Shown piece by piece: positions 29,237 to 38,571 of a DNA stretch of 64,000 bases. Position 1 is the stretch's first letter. Each line of letters begins with the position of its first letter. Position numbers and translations under genes: made by a program. The stretch comes from Mesobacillus jeotgali (GTDB lineage Bacteria; Bacillota; Bacilli; Bacillales; Cytobacillaceae): assembly GCF_031759225.1 (NCBI RefSeq), contig NZ_CP134494.1, positions 2,974,501 to 3,038,500 on the forward strand, given 5' to 3'. The notes under the pieces are model-generated. The model saw nothing but the letters and a program-made list of their open reading frames with translations. It was not told where the DNA came from and did no database searches.

Positions 29237-29307
29237 TATTATCCCCCTTACAGGAAAGAATATGTCGTGTTCGGTATGTACTCGTTTTGCTCGTTTTTTA
29301 TAATATA

Positions 29308-29340
29308 GCAAAAGGCTAAAAGAATTACTTTCAGCCTTTG
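29308..29340 (-). terminator. Partial terminator between folE and mtrB
   Basis: On the minus strand AAAGGCTGAAAG and CTTTTAGCCTTTT pair around TAATT. Only a short T-run follows, so read-through into mtrB is likely. Confidence 0.55.
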
Positions 29341-29368
29341 ACGCTTTTGCATGCTACTTTAGTATTCA

Positions 29369-29935
29369 TTACCCTTTGATCAATGAGAGAATTTCAGCTC
29401 TAGCGTTTACATCCTCGGCGAGGGTTCCTCTTACCGCAGATGTAACAGTCTTTGAACCTGGCTTTTTGACGCCTCTCATTGTCATGCACATATGCTCAGC
29501 TTCTACCACTACCATGACACCATGGGGATCCAGCTTCTCCATGATGGAATTCGCAATGGTGGATGTGATTCTTTCTTGCAATTGAGGCCTTTTAGCCACA
29601 GCTTCCACCGCTCTTGCAAGCTTGCTGAGGCCTGTCACCTTACCGCCTCGCGGAATGTATGCGACATGCGCCTTGCCAAAGAAAGGTACTAGATGATGTT
29701 CACACATTGAATAGAAAGGGATATCCTTGACCAAAACCAGTTCCTCGTGGTCTTCGCCAAAAATGGTTTCAAAATATTCTTTAGGATCTTGATTCAACCC
29801 TGAGAAAACTTCTTCATACATCTTCGCGACCCGCTTGGGAGTATCCAGCAACCCTTCCCTGTTAGGGTCTTCACCGACTGCTTCTAATATTAAACGTACC
29901 GCTTCTTCGATCTGGGCACGATTGACGTTTGTCAT
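29369..29935 (-). CDS. folE: GTP cyclohydrolase I FolE
   Basis: FolE (MtrA) opens GTP to dihydroneopterin triphosphate, the first step of folate synthesis. The 188-residue protein has the zinc and substrate segments [21 protein letters not shown] (Cys and His ligands), the [23 protein letters not shown] helix, and [15 protein letters not shown] with the third metal ligand. An AGGAGG sequence precedes the ATG at 29935. It lies between hup and mtrB, as in B. subtilis. Confidence 0.95.
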   Translation of the reverse strand: MTNVNRAQIEEAVRLILEAVGEDPNREGLLDTPKRVAKMYEEVFSGLNQDPKEYFETIFGEDHEELVLVKDIPFYSMCEHHLVPFFGKAHVAYIPRGGKVTGLSKLARAVEAVAKRPQLQERITSTIANSIMEKLDPHGVMVVVEAEHMCMTMRGVKKPGSKTVTSAVRGTLAEDVNARAEILSLIKG

Positions 29936-29997
29936 CTGCGTTTCCTCCTATGATCCATCAATCTCATCATAATCTTGCATAGTTAACCAACTATTAG

Positions 29998-30027
29998 ATT
30001 ATAATATTTTCATCTTAGCATAACCAA
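29998..30027 (-). promoter_or_regulatory. Sigma-A-type promoter for folE-mtrB
   Basis: On the minus strand TTGGTT (30027-30022) and a perfect TATAAT (30003-29998) are 18 bp apart. The folE start lies about 60 bp downstream. Confidence 0.6.
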
Positions 30028-30063
30028 TTCTCGGCAGGCAAAACTTAATATTCAACTCCAAAG

Positions 30064-30094
30064 GAAAAAGGCCGCGAACAGGTCGCGGCCTTTT
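30064..30094. terminator. Intrinsic terminator downstream of hup
   Basis: GGCCGCGA and TCGCGGCC form a GC-rich stem (30070-30090) flanked by A and T runs. It closes the HU transcript on the minus strand. Confidence 0.92.
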
Positions 30095-30127
30095 GGGTTT
30101 AGCATACGCTCAGTGCGTCGTATGTAA

Positions 30128-30400
30128 TTATTTCACTGCATCCTTAAGTGCTTTACCTGGTTTGAAAGCAGGCACCTTGCTTGCAGAGATTTCGATTTCA
30201 TCACCAGTTTGTGGGTTGCGACCTTTACGGGCTGCGCGCTCACGAACTTCGAAGTTACCAAAACCGATTAATTGTACTTTGTCCCCATCTTTTAATGCAT
30301 TTAAGATTGAATCAAAAACAGCGTCAACTGCTTTTGTTGCATCTTTCTTAGAAAGCTCGCTAGCTTCTGCAACTGCATTGATAAGTTCTGTTTTGTTCAT
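30128..30400 (-). CDS. hup: DNA-binding protein HU
   Basis: HU (Hbs in B. subtilis) is the main histone-like protein, bending and compacting DNA. The 90-residue protein starts [20 protein letters not shown]. It has the core [20 protein letters not shown], which includes the DNA-intercalating arm with RNPQTG, and ends in [19 protein letters not shown] upstream is a strong ribosome binding site. A promoter candidate lies some 340 bp upstream, which leaves a long leader RNA. Confidence 0.97.
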   Translation of the reverse strand: MNKTELINAVAEASELSKKDATKAVDAVFDSILNALKDGDKVQLIGFGNFEVRERAARKGRNPQTGDEIEISASKVPAFKPGKALKDAVK

Positions 30401-30875
30401 GCCATTCACCTCCTCCCAAAGAGATCCCATTGCTCAGAAATTAAGCATCTTAACTACATTTCTAAACAAAACATGTGAATTCTATACGTTGCTGGCAGAT
30501 TTTATTATCTAAGTTTGCAAAAAACTAGGATAAAGAAACCTAAAATCGCTTGAAACCCTGTTATATAAGGGTTTTTAAGCAACAACGCTAATTCTGTTAA
30601 AAGATTATCATAATGTTTTCCTCTTATCAAGATAATTTCAAGAAATAATGGGAATCTTTTCTTCTTTGAAACATAATTGTAATATGTTGACCCTAATTTA
30701 TTACCCGTAACTGCTGCCATCAAACATGATATAATGAATTTTAAGTCTTTTCTCCTGGGTTCTCAAGCAAGTTTCAAGGTATTATCTCATAAATTCACTG
30801 GTAGTAAGTTATATCAGTAGAACAATATTCGCTGAAAATATAGATGAGATCTAGTTCATACCTTTTGGAAGACAA
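30401..30875 (-). promoter_or_regulatory. Long leader and promoter region of hup
   Basis: TTGAGA (30766-30761) and TAAAAT (30743-30738) on the minus strand are exactly 17 bp apart and form a good sigma-A promoter. Transcription from it would give a leader of about 330 nt before hup. The leader holds a hairpin (AACCCTT / AGGGTT, about 30554-30575) and a poor 72-codon frame beginning with TTG and lacking a ribosome binding site, which I do not count as a gene. Confidence 0.55.
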
Positions 30876-30901
30876 ACAAAAAGACTCCCAAAAGGAGTCC
30901 A
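30876..30901 (-). terminator. Intrinsic terminator downstream of spoIVA
   Basis: GGACTCC and GGGAGTC pair around TTTT (30882-30900) and are followed on the minus strand by TTTTTGTTTG. Confidence 0.9.
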
Positions 30902-30902
30902 A

Positions 30903-32381
30903 TTATAATATGATTGCGATTAATCCACCGGAACCTTCGTTGATGATTCTTTCCAGCGTCTCTTTTAATTTATAACGTGCATTTTCAGGCATCAAGCTCA
31001 ACTTTGCGGAAATTCCTTCCCTGACGATCGAACTCAGGCTCCTTCCAAAGATATCCGAATTCCAGATTGACAGCGGATCATCTTCGAAATCCTGCATCAG
31101 ATAACGAACCAGTTCCTCACTTTGTTTCTCTGTGCCAATGATTGGCGAGAATTCAGATTCGACGTCCACTTTGATCATATGGATTGAAGGTGCTACCGCT
31201 CTCAAACGAACACCGAAACGCGCTCCCTGGCGGATAATTTCCGGTTCTTCAAGGCTCATATCCGTCAATGAAGGAGAAGCAATTCCATATCCTGTCTGTT
31301 TAACCATTTTAAGCGCATCAGAAATCTGATCAAATTCTGTTTTTGCATAAGCGAATTCCTGCATCAATTCAAGCAAATGATCCTTACCGCGTATCTCTAC
31401 GCCCACGATTTCTTTCAAGATCTCGTCGTAAAGGTCATCTGGTGCATAAAGATCGATTTCGGCAATACCCTGGCCCATTTCGATTCCTGCAAGTCCAGCC
31501 CTGTCAATGTACTCAAAGTCGCTGAATTGGTGTACGACCCTGTCTACATCGCGCAGCCTCTTAATGTCCTTCACCGTCTCCTTGACAGCTTCCTGGTAGC
31601 TTTCACGGAGCCAGTGATTCTCCCGAAGGACCATCACCCAGCTTGGCAAGTTGACGTTCACTTCAAGCACAGGGAATTCATATAACGCTTCCCTCATGAC
31701 ACTCAATACATCAGATTCGCGCATGCTTTCTACACTCATTGCCAGTACCGGGATATCGTACTTATCCGCTAACTGGGCACGCAATGTTTCTGTGTTCGGA
31801 TGATAAGGCTGTGCACTGTTCACGACCATGATGAACGGCTTGCCGACTTCCTTGAGTTCTTCAATTACTCTCTCTTCTGCTTCAATGTAATCCTGTCTTG
31901 GGATTTCCCCAATTGTCCCATCCGTCGTGATGACGACTCCAAGGGTAGAATGTTCCTGAATGACCTTCCTTGTTCCAATTTCAGCTGCTTCATGGAAAGG
32001 GATTGGCTCCTCATACCAAGGCGTGTTGATCATCCTCGGCCCATTCTCATCCTCATAGCCCTTTGCTCCCGGAACTGTATACCCCACACAATCAACGAGC
32101 CTGATATTTACATCCAGGCCTTCATCCACATGTACAGATGCCGCCTGGTTAGGCACGAATTTTGGTTCAGTCGTCATAATCGTTTTACCTGCTGCACTTT
32201 GCGGCAGCTCATCAAGCGCTCTGGCTCTATCGGCCTCATTATTGATATTAGGTAAAACCACCAGCTCCATAAATTTCTTAATAAAAGTGGATTTTCCAGT
32301 GCGGACCGCACCTACAACCCCCAGGTAAATATCGCCGCCAGTTCTCTCGGCAATATCCTTAAAAATATCTACCTTTTCCAA
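30903..32381 (-). CDS. spoIVA: Stage IV sporulation protein A (coat morphogenetic ATPase)
   Basis: SpoIVA polymerises with ATP hydrolysis on the forespore surface and anchors the spore coat. The 492-residue protein has the Walker A motif GAVRTGKST near residue 25, and RLVDCVGYTVPGAKGYEDE and VNSAQPYHPNTE in the TRAFAC-like ATPase fold. The long middle region and a C-terminal end (IINEGSGGLIAIIL) needed for localisation follow. A sigma-E-type promoter lies upstream, in keeping with mother-cell expression. Confidence 0.97.
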   Translation of the reverse strand: MEKVDIFKDIAERTGGDIYLGVVGAVRTGKSTFIKKFMELVVLPNINNEADRARALDELPQSAAGKTIMTTEPKFVPNQAASVHVDEGLDVNIRLVDCVGYTVPGAKGYEDENGPRMINTPWYEEPIPFHEAAEIGTRKVIQEHSTLGVVITTDGTIGEIPRQDYIEAEERVIEELKEVGKPFIMVVNSAQPYHPNTETLRAQLADKYDIPVLAMSVESMRESDVLSVMREALYEFPVLEVNVNLPSWVMVLRENHWLRESYQEAVKETVKDIKRLRDVDRVVHQFSDFEYIDRAGLAGIEMGQGIAEIDLYAPDDLYDEILKEIVGVEIRGKDHLLELMQEFAYAKTEFDQISDALKMVKQTGYGIASPSLTDMSLEEPEIIRQGARFGVRLRAVAPSIHMIKVDVESEFSPIIGTEKQSEELVRYLMQDFEDDPLSIWNSDIFGRSLSSIVREGISAKLSLMPENARYKLKETLERIINEGSGGLIAIIL

Positions 32382-32449
32382 GTGATCCCCTCCCGATCAT
32401 AGAGTTAGTGGGAATAAATTCATCCAAATTAGTAATCTGGGACAGTATA

Positions 32450-32479
32450 TATTTATGATGTTGTCCTATATCAATATGA
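32450..32479 (-). promoter_or_regulatory. Candidate sigma-E promoter for spoIVA
   Basis: On the minus strand TCATATT (32479-32473) and CATAAATA (32457-32450) are 15 bp apart. They resemble the known sigma-E consensus (ATATT then CATACAnT). The GGGAGGGG ribosome binding site of spoIVA lies downstream. Confidence 0.55.
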
Positions 32480-32571
32480 CAATTTTTTATTTTTTTACCC
32501 CCTTAATTTTGATTTCACAAAAGAATCCTTCAATTCCCATATATGAGAACAATTGATATCTTTTTTAAGGC

Positions 32572-32613
32572 AAAAAAACCCTGCTTCTACAATATATTTT
32601 GCAGAAGCAGGGT
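32572..32613 (-). terminator. Intrinsic terminator downstream of yphF
   Basis: AACCCTGCTTCT and AGAAGCAGGGTT pair and are followed on the minus strand by seven T. Confidence 0.92.
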
Positions 32614-32669
32614 TATGACAAATTTATTAGAAATGCGCTTGGGCTCAAGCCTACGGTATGAAACTCACT

Positions 32670-33383
32670 CTAGTCCTTGACCAGAAAGACTGGCTCACCG
32701 GTCTCCTTATCAATGGCATAAGGCAAAGAATAGGCTGGTACGAACATGGAATTATCTGCGAGGATATCACGTATATCGACACCCTCTTCAAGCTCTTGTT
32801 TTGATGATTTAATAGCCTGGTAGAGATCGCTTCGGTAATCTACATAAATTTCTCCATCAGTAGAGATGATAAAATGCAGGTTTTGATTTGTGAACGGACT
32901 TACGACCACAGGCTCCTCTTCATAGCCAATCTTTTTGAAGTCGAGCGTGTACACATTTTCCGCGATCTTTTCCTTGAATGGAGGATATCCAGTGGCATTG
33001 ATCCTCATTTTTATCTCACGGATTGTCTCTGCCATCCTCAGGTCAAGCAACTTCACTTTTGGATCAGTTTCCGCGTCAACAAGGACATATTGAAACAGGC
33101 CGCCATTTTCATAAGCATTGCCAGGGGCCTCAGCGATAAATCTCGGAACGATTTTCTTAAAATCTACTGGATACTTTTGATAAATTGGTGTTTCTGCATC
33201 CTTTGTCTTGATTGGCAGCAAGCCGCCATTTGCTTCCTTGTACTGATCAACTGCAGACTGGACACTGTCTAATTGGTCCTTATATGGTACCTGATTCTGT
33301 ACAAGCTTTTCTTCCGGGTACATACAGCCAGTCAATGTAAGCAAGACCATGATGACTGACAAATAAAATCGGATTTTCTTCAT
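32670..33383 (-). CDS. yphF: Lipoprotein YphF
   Basis: The protein has 237 residues from the ATG at 33383. It begins with a lipoprotein signal (MKKIRFYLSVIMVLLTLTGC, lipobox LTGC), so it should be acylated at Cys20 and held on the outer face of the membrane. The mature part is soluble, with YKDQLDSVQSAVDQYKEANG near its start and SLPYAIDKETGEPVFLVKD at its end. The function is unknown; the family is restricted to Bacilli. It lies just after yphE and before spoIVA, as in B. subtilis. Confidence 0.88.
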   Translation of the reverse strand: MKKIRFYLSVIMVLLTLTGCMYPEEKLVQNQVPYKDQLDSVQSAVDQYKEANGGLLPIKTKDAETPIYQKYPVDFKKIVPRFIAEAPGNAYENGGLFQYVLVDAETDPKVKLLDLRMAETIREIKMRINATGYPPFKEKIAENVYTLDFKKIGYEEEPVVVSPFTNQNLHFIISTDGEIYVDYRSDLYQAIKSSKQELEEGVDIRDILADNSMFVPAYSLPYAIDKETGEPVFLVKD

Positions 33384-33411
33384 TGATCCCAACCCTTTAA
33401 ACCTATGTATT

Positions 33412-33612
33412 TTATTCGCTCGTCGGGCCGCTGAAAACGACAAAGAAAATTATCAGCCCTGCGATGATCATCAATATGTAGGCAATGATTGCCGTGGCTA
33501 TCTTGAAAAAGCCTTTTAACTTATAGCGGCTTAAATAAATGGCGAACAATGATAATATCATACTGCCCATACCAACAAAAGAAATATACATTTTCAATAA
33601 AGCGGGTGACAC
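33412..33612 (-). CDS. yphE: Small membrane protein YphE (DUF2768)
   Basis: The protein has 66 residues from a GTG at 33612 that lies seven bases after GAGGGG. It has two membrane helices (MYISFVGMGSMILSLFAIYL and IATAIIAYILMIIAGLIIFF) joined by the basic loop SRYKLKGFFK. A longer frame to 33663 begins in sequence without a ribosome binding site. The function is unknown. The gene is 28 bp upstream of yphF. Confidence 0.85.
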   Translation of the reverse strand: MSPALLKMYISFVGMGSMILSLFAIYLSRYKLKGFFKIATAIIAYILMIIAGLIIFFVVFSGPTSE

Positions 33613-33689
33613 TGTAAAACCCCTCCCTTTTCCGAGAAGTATTATAACACAAGGTGCAATCATGGGTGCAAATTAACCTAAATTAATGC

Positions 33690-33734
33690 AAAAAAAGCTG
33701 AGGTAAAGAAGGGGCGGACAACTTTACCTCAGCC
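33690..33734 (-). terminator. Intrinsic terminator downstream of gpsA
   Basis: GCTGAGGTAAAG and CTTTACCTCAGC form a perfect 12-bp stem, followed on the minus strand by seven T. It lies about 130 bp after the gpsA stop. Confidence 0.92.
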
Positions 33735-33864
33735 TACATGACTAAATACCCTAACACCCAGTTCAAACCACCAGTTTGCTTCGTTGCATCTTATGCGAGC
33801 ATGTGAGAAATCGCATCCTCGAATGCCCATATTGGCAACATTATTCATAAAAAATTTTTTTCAG

Positions 33865-34911
33865 TCAGATTTTCCCGCCAAGAATGTCTGCCAGATCTTC
33901 CATCTCGTGAGTTTTCTCTCGGGACATCAGCCCATCAACAGCGTCCTTTGGGTTGACGCCGTTGAAAAGAATGCTATATAGCGCATTCGTAATTGGCATA
34001 TTGACTCCATACTTTTCTGCGAGCTGAAAAGCCGCCTTCGTTGTGCGGACTCCTTCTACGACCATTCCCATATTCTCCAGTACTTCCTCAAGGTTCTGGC
34101 CTTTACCAAGCAGGTTTCCTGCCCGCCAGTTCCTGGAATGGACACTGGTACATGTAACAATCAGGTCCCCAATTCCTGTCAAACCAGAAAAAGTCAATGG
34201 ACTTGCCCCCATTTTGACACCAAGGCGGGCAATTTCGGCGAGACCTCTGGTAATTAAAGCGGCCTTGGCATTATCACCGTAACCTAATCCATCTGAAATA
34301 CCGGCAGCAAGTGCAATAATATTCTTAAGCGCCCCGCCAATTTCCACACCGATCAAATCTGGATTCGTGTAAACTCTAAAATTATTATTGATGAACAAGT
34401 CCTGGATTTTTTCAGCTGCTCCCATGTTCTTTGAAGATACAGTAACCGTTGTAGGGTGACGCAGGCTTACCTCCTCGGCATGACTTGGGCCGGATAAGAC
34501 TACAACGCTTTCTAACAAGTCCTCAGGCATTTCCTCTTCAATCATTTCAGAAATACGCAGCAAAGAATCGGGTTCGATACCTTTGCTGACGTGGACAATG
34601 ACCAAAGGTTCTGAAGTTACTTCAATCATCTTCCTGATCACTTCACGGATCGCTTTTGTAGGAACCGCTAAAATCACGGTACTTATGCCGGCCAATGACT
34701 CCTGAAGCGAAGAATGCCCAATGATGGTTGCAGGCAGAGTAATTTCAGGAAGGTATTTCTTGTTGGTATGGTGGAGATTGATTTCATCAATTTGCACTGG
34801 GTTGTGTCCCCAAAGACGAACTTCATGCCCATTGTCGGCAAGTACCATTGCCAAAGCCGTTCCCCAGCTCCCGGCCCCAAGAACAGCTACTTTCTCACTC
34901 TTCCTTTCCAT
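33865..34911 (-). CDS. gpsA: NAD(P)-dependent glycerol-3-phosphate dehydrogenase GpsA
   Basis: GpsA reduces dihydroxyacetone phosphate to sn-glycerol 3-phosphate, the backbone of phospholipids. The 348-residue protein has the dinucleotide motif [20 protein letters not shown] at the N-terminus, [12 protein letters not shown], and the catalytic segment [21 protein letters not shown] with the key lysine. [12 protein letters not shown] and NWRAG complete the substrate site. It lies 19 bp after der, as in B. subtilis, and its product supplies PlsC-type acyltransferases such as the one at 41 kb. Confidence 0.96.
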   Translation of the reverse strand: MERKSEKVAVLGAGSWGTALAMVLADNGHEVRLWGHNPVQIDEINLHHTNKKYLPEITLPATIIGHSSLQESLAGISTVILAVPTKAIREVIRKMIEVTSEPLVIVHVSKGIEPDSLLRISEMIEEEMPEDLLESVVVLSGPSHAEEVSLRHPTTVTVSSKNMGAAEKIQDLFINNNFRVYTNPDLIGVEIGGALKNIIALAAGISDGLGYGDNAKAALITRGLAEIARLGVKMGASPLTFSGLTGIGDLIVTCTSVHSRNWRAGNLLGKGQNLEEVLENMGMVVEGVRTTKAAFQLAEKYGVNMPITNALYSILFNGVNPKDAVDGLMSREKTHEMEDLADILGGKI

Positions 34912-34930
34912 TTAAACCACAACCTTTATC

Positions 34931-36241
34931 TTATTTTCTTTGTCTCGCAAATATCTTGATTGGTGTGCCTGTAAAATCAAAGGCATCCCTGATCCTGTTT
35001 TCAAGGAATCGCTCATAAGAAAAATGCATTAATTCCGGTTCATTGACAAAGACAACAAATGTAGGCGGCTTTACTGATACCTGTGTCGCATAATAAATCT
35101 TCAGCCTTTTCCCTTTGTCTGTAGGAGTTGGATTCATTGCAACAGCGTCCATGACGACTTCATTCAGGATATTTGTCTGGACTCTCATTGCATGGTTTTC
35201 ACTCGCCATATCAATCATCGGCATCAAAGTGTGGATTCTTTTCTTTGTCTTGGCCGATAAGAAGACAATAGGAGCATAGCTCAGGAATTGGAAATGGGCA
35301 CGGATTTTTTCCTCATATTCCTTCATGGTCTTTTCGTCTTTTTCAATGGCATCCCATTTGTTGACAACGATGATGACTGCACGGCCTGCTTCCTCGGCAT
35401 ACCCGGCAATGTGCTTATCCTGCTCGATGATGCCTTCTTCTGCATTGATGACAACAAGGACGACATCCGAGCGCTCGATTGCCCTTAAGGCTCTTAAAAC
35501 ACTGTATTTTTCAGTGGTTTCATACACTTTGCCTTTTTTGCGCATACCCGCGGTATCAATGATCACATATTTTTGTCCATCGTAAGTTACCTGCGAGTCA
35601 ATTGCGTCTCTTGTCGTTCCCGCTATATCACTTACAATGACGCGGTCTTCCCCAAGAATCGCATTCACTAATGAAGACTTTCCGACATTCGGGCGGCCAA
35701 TCAAGGAAAACTTAATCGCATCTTTATCATACTCGTCTTCCTTTTCCTTTGGAAAATGCTTAGCCGCCTCATCCAGCAAATCACCCAGACCTAATCCGTG
35801 TGAACCAGAGATTGGGAAAGGCTCTCCGAATCCAAGAGCATAAAAGTCGTAAATCATGTCTCTCATTTCCGGATTGTCAATTTTATTGACCGCAAGGACG
35901 ACAGGCTTGTTTGAACGATAAAGGATTTTTGCGACTTCTTCGTCAGCAGCCGTTACTCCCTCTCTGCCGTTGACAAGGAAAATGATGACATCTGCCTCAT
36001 CAATCGCAATTTCAGCCTGCTGGCGGATTTGATCTAGAAAAGGCTCGTCCCCCAAATCAATGCCACCAGTATCAATAATATTAAAATCATGTGTCAGCCA
36101 TTCAGCTGAACTGTATATACGATCCCTCGTTACTCCAGGAATATCTTCAACGATCGAAATACGTTCACCAACGATTCGGTTAAAAATCGTAGACTTGCCG
36201 ACATTCGGACGTCCAACGATAGCTACCACTGGTTTCGTCAT
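34931..36241 (-). CDS. der: Ribosome-assembly GTPase Der (EngA)
   Basis: Der is an essential GTPase that acts in maturation of the 50S ribosomal subunit. The 436-residue protein has two tandem G domains: [13 protein letters not shown] and NKID in the first, and [18 protein letters not shown] and NKWD in the second. A KH-like C-terminal domain follows ([20 protein letters not shown]). The ATG at 36241, eight bases after GGG, gives the same length as the B. subtilis protein; upstream codons are not supported. Confidence 0.96.
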   Translation of the reverse strand: MTKPVVAIVGRPNVGKSTIFNRIVGERISIVEDIPGVTRDRIYSSAEWLTHDFNIIDTGGIDLGDEPFLDQIRQQAEIAIDEADVIIFLVNGREGVTAADEEVAKILYRSNKPVVLAVNKIDNPEMRDMIYDFYALGFGEPFPISGSHGLGLGDLLDEAAKHFPKEKEDEYDKDAIKFSLIGRPNVGKSSLVNAILGEDRVIVSDIAGTTRDAIDSQVTYDGQKYVIIDTAGMRKKGKVYETTEKYSVLRALRAIERSDVVLVVINAEEGIIEQDKHIAGYAEEAGRAVIIVVNKWDAIEKDEKTMKEYEEKIRAHFQFLSYAPIVFLSAKTKKRIHTLMPMIDMASENHAMRVQTNILNEVVMDAVAMNPTPTDKGKRLKIYYATQVSVKPPTFVVFVNEPELMHFSYERFLENRIRDAFDFTGTPIKIFARQRK

Positions 36242-36376
36242 GAACATCACCCTTTCAAAAATTCTATTTGTGCAGGTCAAGGACCTGGGCCATAACAATG
36301 TCAAACTCAGAATTTTATAGTTCTCATTATTAATTTAATACCATCCATACAAGAAACGGATGACACTTATAAAATA

Positions 36377-36402
36377 AACCCTTCTTGGTATACAGAAGGG
36401 TC
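36377..36402 (-). terminator. Intrinsic terminator downstream of the YIEGIA cluster
   Basis: ACCCTTCTG and AGAAGGGT pair around a short loop; the minus strand continues TTTATTTTAT. It separates the cluster from der. Confidence 0.7.
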
Positions 36403-36457
36403 TGGCTTAATCAGTTTATCAAAAGATGCCTTAATCAGGCAATGAAAACATTTCTTG

Positions 36458-36643
36458 TCAGTGTTTTACGATAATGTAAAGGTCCTCAGTCAGCGCATGG
36501 GCAATTCCATCCAGGATGGCTTCAAGGTTCGCTGCAACCTTCTCCATTTCTTCCTTTGAATCGCAATGAAAAACGGCTGTTCCGGATGGTATTTTTTTAG
36601 GGTTAGTTGTGATGGCGGCAAGGACGAATTTCTCTAGCATCAT
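36458..36643 (-). CDS. Small YIEGIA-associated 'capping complex' protein
   Basis: The protein has 61 residues (MMLEKFVLAAITTNPKKIPS at the start; ALTEDLYIIVKH at the end) and no membrane segment. It is translationally coupled to the upstream YIEGIA protein gene (4-bp overlap, ATGA). Databases name this small family 'capping complex subunit for YIEGIA' because it accompanies that membrane protein; the biochemistry behind the name is not established. A GGGAGCGGGG stretch supports the start. Confidence 0.78.
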   Translation of the reverse strand: MMLEKFVLAAITTNPKKIPSGTAVFHCDSKEEMEKVAANLEAILDGIAHALTEDLYIIVKH

Positions 36644-37533
36644 TGAGCCCCGCTCCCTTCATTGCTCTTTTTTTCAGAAGGCATCCTGATCGCATTCTCC
36701 AGTGTTGGCACATCCCCAATCACTGTTAATGCCCGCTCGATATCCCGTTCCTGCGGCAGCACGAAAACTCCTACTCTGCCATCGTCAAGGTCTCTTTTTG
36801 CCAGGGGAACAAGCGCCGGTGTGCCAGAATCACGATATACACCAAGTGCTGTTGACAAATCATGCAGCACAGCCTGCCTCTGCCCAAGGTTGGCTATTGT
36901 AGATCGGGCATTCATGTTCTTCGGTTTTAAAATAAATCCCATGCCATAACGAAGAACCTCTTTCTGCCTTTCAGGAAGACCAATGTTCATGATATAGATG
37001 TTGTCCACATACAGCCCTGCACCATCAAACCTTGGTTCCATATACTCGATTTCAACAATGTCCTTCAGCTTTCCGCCTGACATCAGCTTATGTGATATGA
37101 ACATCGCGATGATTGCCGCAATGATTCCTGCCCAAATGTTAAAAATCAAATAGGCAAGGGTACTGACAAGGGAGGTGAAAATAACAAGGTAGTTACGGCT
37201 TTCAAAAGCAATCGCAATCCCCTCAATATACGTCTTTCCACGGGAAACCAGTTCATAGCTATCAAGTTCGGTGAGAGTATTTCTCTCCATATTCCTGACT
37301 TCCCTGAACTGTGATGCAGCAAGGGTCAGGAATGTGATCGCCGTGAACTCTTCCTCCATGATTGCAGGCCCTGCAACAGTGCCAAGTCCCGCCGCAATGA
37401 ATCCAAGGGCTACATGAATGATTTTCCCATGTAAATATGTTGGATACTGACGATAATCGGTCCTCAGCATAAAAAGTCTCGATAGGGTTCCTATAGCAAT
37501 TCCGAATACGATTGGTAACGTATATTCATTCAT
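36640..37533 (-). CDS. yphB: YIEGIA-domain membrane protein (YphB/SeaA type)
   Basis: The 297-residue protein carries the signature sequence TYIEGIAIAFESRNYLVIFT that names the family. It has about four to five membrane helices in the first 170 residues and a cytoplasmic C-terminal half with YVDNIYIMNIGLPERQKEVL and VGVFVLPQERDIERALTVIG. B. subtilis YphB (SeaA) is linked to spore envelope assembly; the mechanism is unknown. It overlaps yphA by 4 bp upstream and the 61-residue partner by 4 bp downstream, so the three products are probably made together. Confidence 0.85.
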   Translation of the reverse strand: MNEYTLPIVFGIAIGTLSRLFMLRTDYRQYPTYLHGKIIHVALGFIAAGLGTVAGPAIMEEEFTAITFLTLAASQFREVRNMERNTLTELDSYELVSRGKTYIEGIAIAFESRNYLVIFTSLVSTLAYLIFNIWAGIIAAIIAMFISHKLMSGGKLKDIVEIEYMEPRFDGAGLYVDNIYIMNIGLPERQKEVLRYGMGFILKPKNMNARSTIANLGQRQAVLHDLSTALGVYRDSGTPALVPLAKRDLDDGRVGVFVLPQERDIERALTVIGDVPTLENAIRMPSEKKSNEGSGAQ

Positions 37534-38141
37534 GAAGTCTTTTGTTCCTCCCCTTCAACTTGATTGATTGTACTGCCGGACATCACCGAAATCATTGATT
37601 CAATTGCTGCCCAGGCGAGGAGAAGGCCGAGAGAAATGAACAGGATGTCCATAAACGCCATGGAAGCAGCAGGATATGGAAAATTGAATTTCCACAGAAT
37701 CGCAGAAAATAAGATATCTCCCTGCAAAAAACCTGAAATCAATGCCAATATACGGTCTCGCCTTTCTTTATGTAACAGGACTGCCAGATAAAAACCTGCT
37801 GCCCCAAGCATGATGTTCCGATCGAACAACACCCATACCGGATCAAATAATTCGAACAGCAAAAAACTTGTATAGGCAAGCATGATAATGAACGAAGATA
37901 AAAATAAATACAGTAATGAGCCAGTCTTTTTTTGCCTTGTTTCTAAAAAAATAAACAAGCCAATTGCCAAAGCGGATAGATGAATTTCAATATTCACGAC
38001 ATCAGCTGTGTATGGCGCAGCAAGAATGACAGCCAGCAAAAGAACAGACCATTTCAGCCTCAGCGGATTATTTTTATTCATGAAGAAAGTAGTCCAAACC
38101 CATCCCATCCAAGCCAGCCAATAAAAGTACAACCCTTCCAT
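37530..38141 (-). CDS. yphA: YphA family membrane protein
   Basis: The 203-residue protein is almost wholly hydrophobic, with about six membrane helices (for example LYFYWLAWMGWVWTTFFM, LKWSVLLLAVILAAPYT and IMLAYTSFLLFELFDPVWVL). The start follows GGAGGGG. The function is unknown. It is first in the cluster with the YIEGIA protein and its small partner, and overlaps the former by 4 bp. Confidence 0.83.
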   Translation of the reverse strand: MEGLYFYWLAWMGWVWTTFFMNKNNPLRLKWSVLLLAVILAAPYTADVVNIEIHLSALAIGLFIFLETRQKKTGSLLYLFLSSFIIMLAYTSFLLFELFDPVWVLFDRNIMLGAAGFYLAVLLHKERRDRILALISGFLQGDILFSAILWKFNFPYPAASMAFMDILFISLGLLLAWAAIESMISVMSGSTINQVEGEEQKTS

Positions 38142-38226
38142 TCAACCCCTCCTATCATTTCCATTATGGTAAATCGTTATGTAATTTAATCTTTTTTGCA
38201 GAAAGTTTTTTAGCTGTACCAGGTTG

Positions 38227-38315
38227 AATAAAGGAGTAACTTTATTACAGCTGTAAAACAGAAAAGATAGGGAAAACTATGACAGGAAATAGCCCAAGGC
38301 TTGACTATTTCCTGT
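38227..38315. promoter_or_regulatory. Two inverted repeats upstream of ypzI
   Basis: The first pairs AATAAAG (38227-38233) with CTTTATT (38240-38246) across 6 bp. The second pairs ACAGGAAATAG (38282-38292) with CTATTTCCTGT (38305-38315) across 12 nt, a perfect 11-bp stem without a T-run. Either could be an operator or an RNA hairpin in the ypzI leader. TTGACT at 38301 lies inside the second but would start transcription too close to the ribosome binding site. Confidence 0.45.
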
Positions 38316-38347
38316 TAGGACTGTAAAAAATTCAGGAGGTGTGAAAT

Positions 38348-38491
38348 ATGGGCAAAGACAGACAGGAAAAGAAACTAAAAAACAGCGGACGAGTGGAGTC
38401 TGACCGCGACCAAGCTTTGCACTATCCAGGTGCCACAAAAATGCAAAGCCCTGAAGAAGCACGTTCGTTAAATGATGGCAAGTATAGTTAA
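38348..38491 (+). CDS. ypzI: YpzI family small protein
   Basis: A 47-codon frame encodes a protein starting MGKDRQEKKLKNSGRVESDR and ending EEARSLNDGKYS. It is hydrophilic, with an HYPGATKM segment in the middle. AGGAGGTG lies eight bases before the ATG, a near-perfect ribosome binding site. The sequence matches the Bacillus YpzI family, found in spore formers between the yph genes and fni; its function is unknown. It lies alone on the plus strand between minus-strand genes. Confidence 0.88.
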   Translation: MGKDRQEKKLKNSGRVESDRDQALHYPGATKMQSPEEARSLNDGKYS

Positions 38492-38571
38492 GCGCGCGAA
38501 ACCATGGATTTGTAAAAATGCAACATACTGTGGAGCTGGGTTGAAAATCGTTCAGTGAAATTCAATCAGCA

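Noticed and set aside
30505..30723. 72-codon frame upstream of hup
   Set aside because: It starts with TTG, has no ribosome binding site and lies in the hup leader. The sequence matches no family I know.
36245..36304. Longer N-terminus for der
   Set aside because: The frame is open upstream of 36241, but the ribosome binding site and the known family length support the inner ATG.
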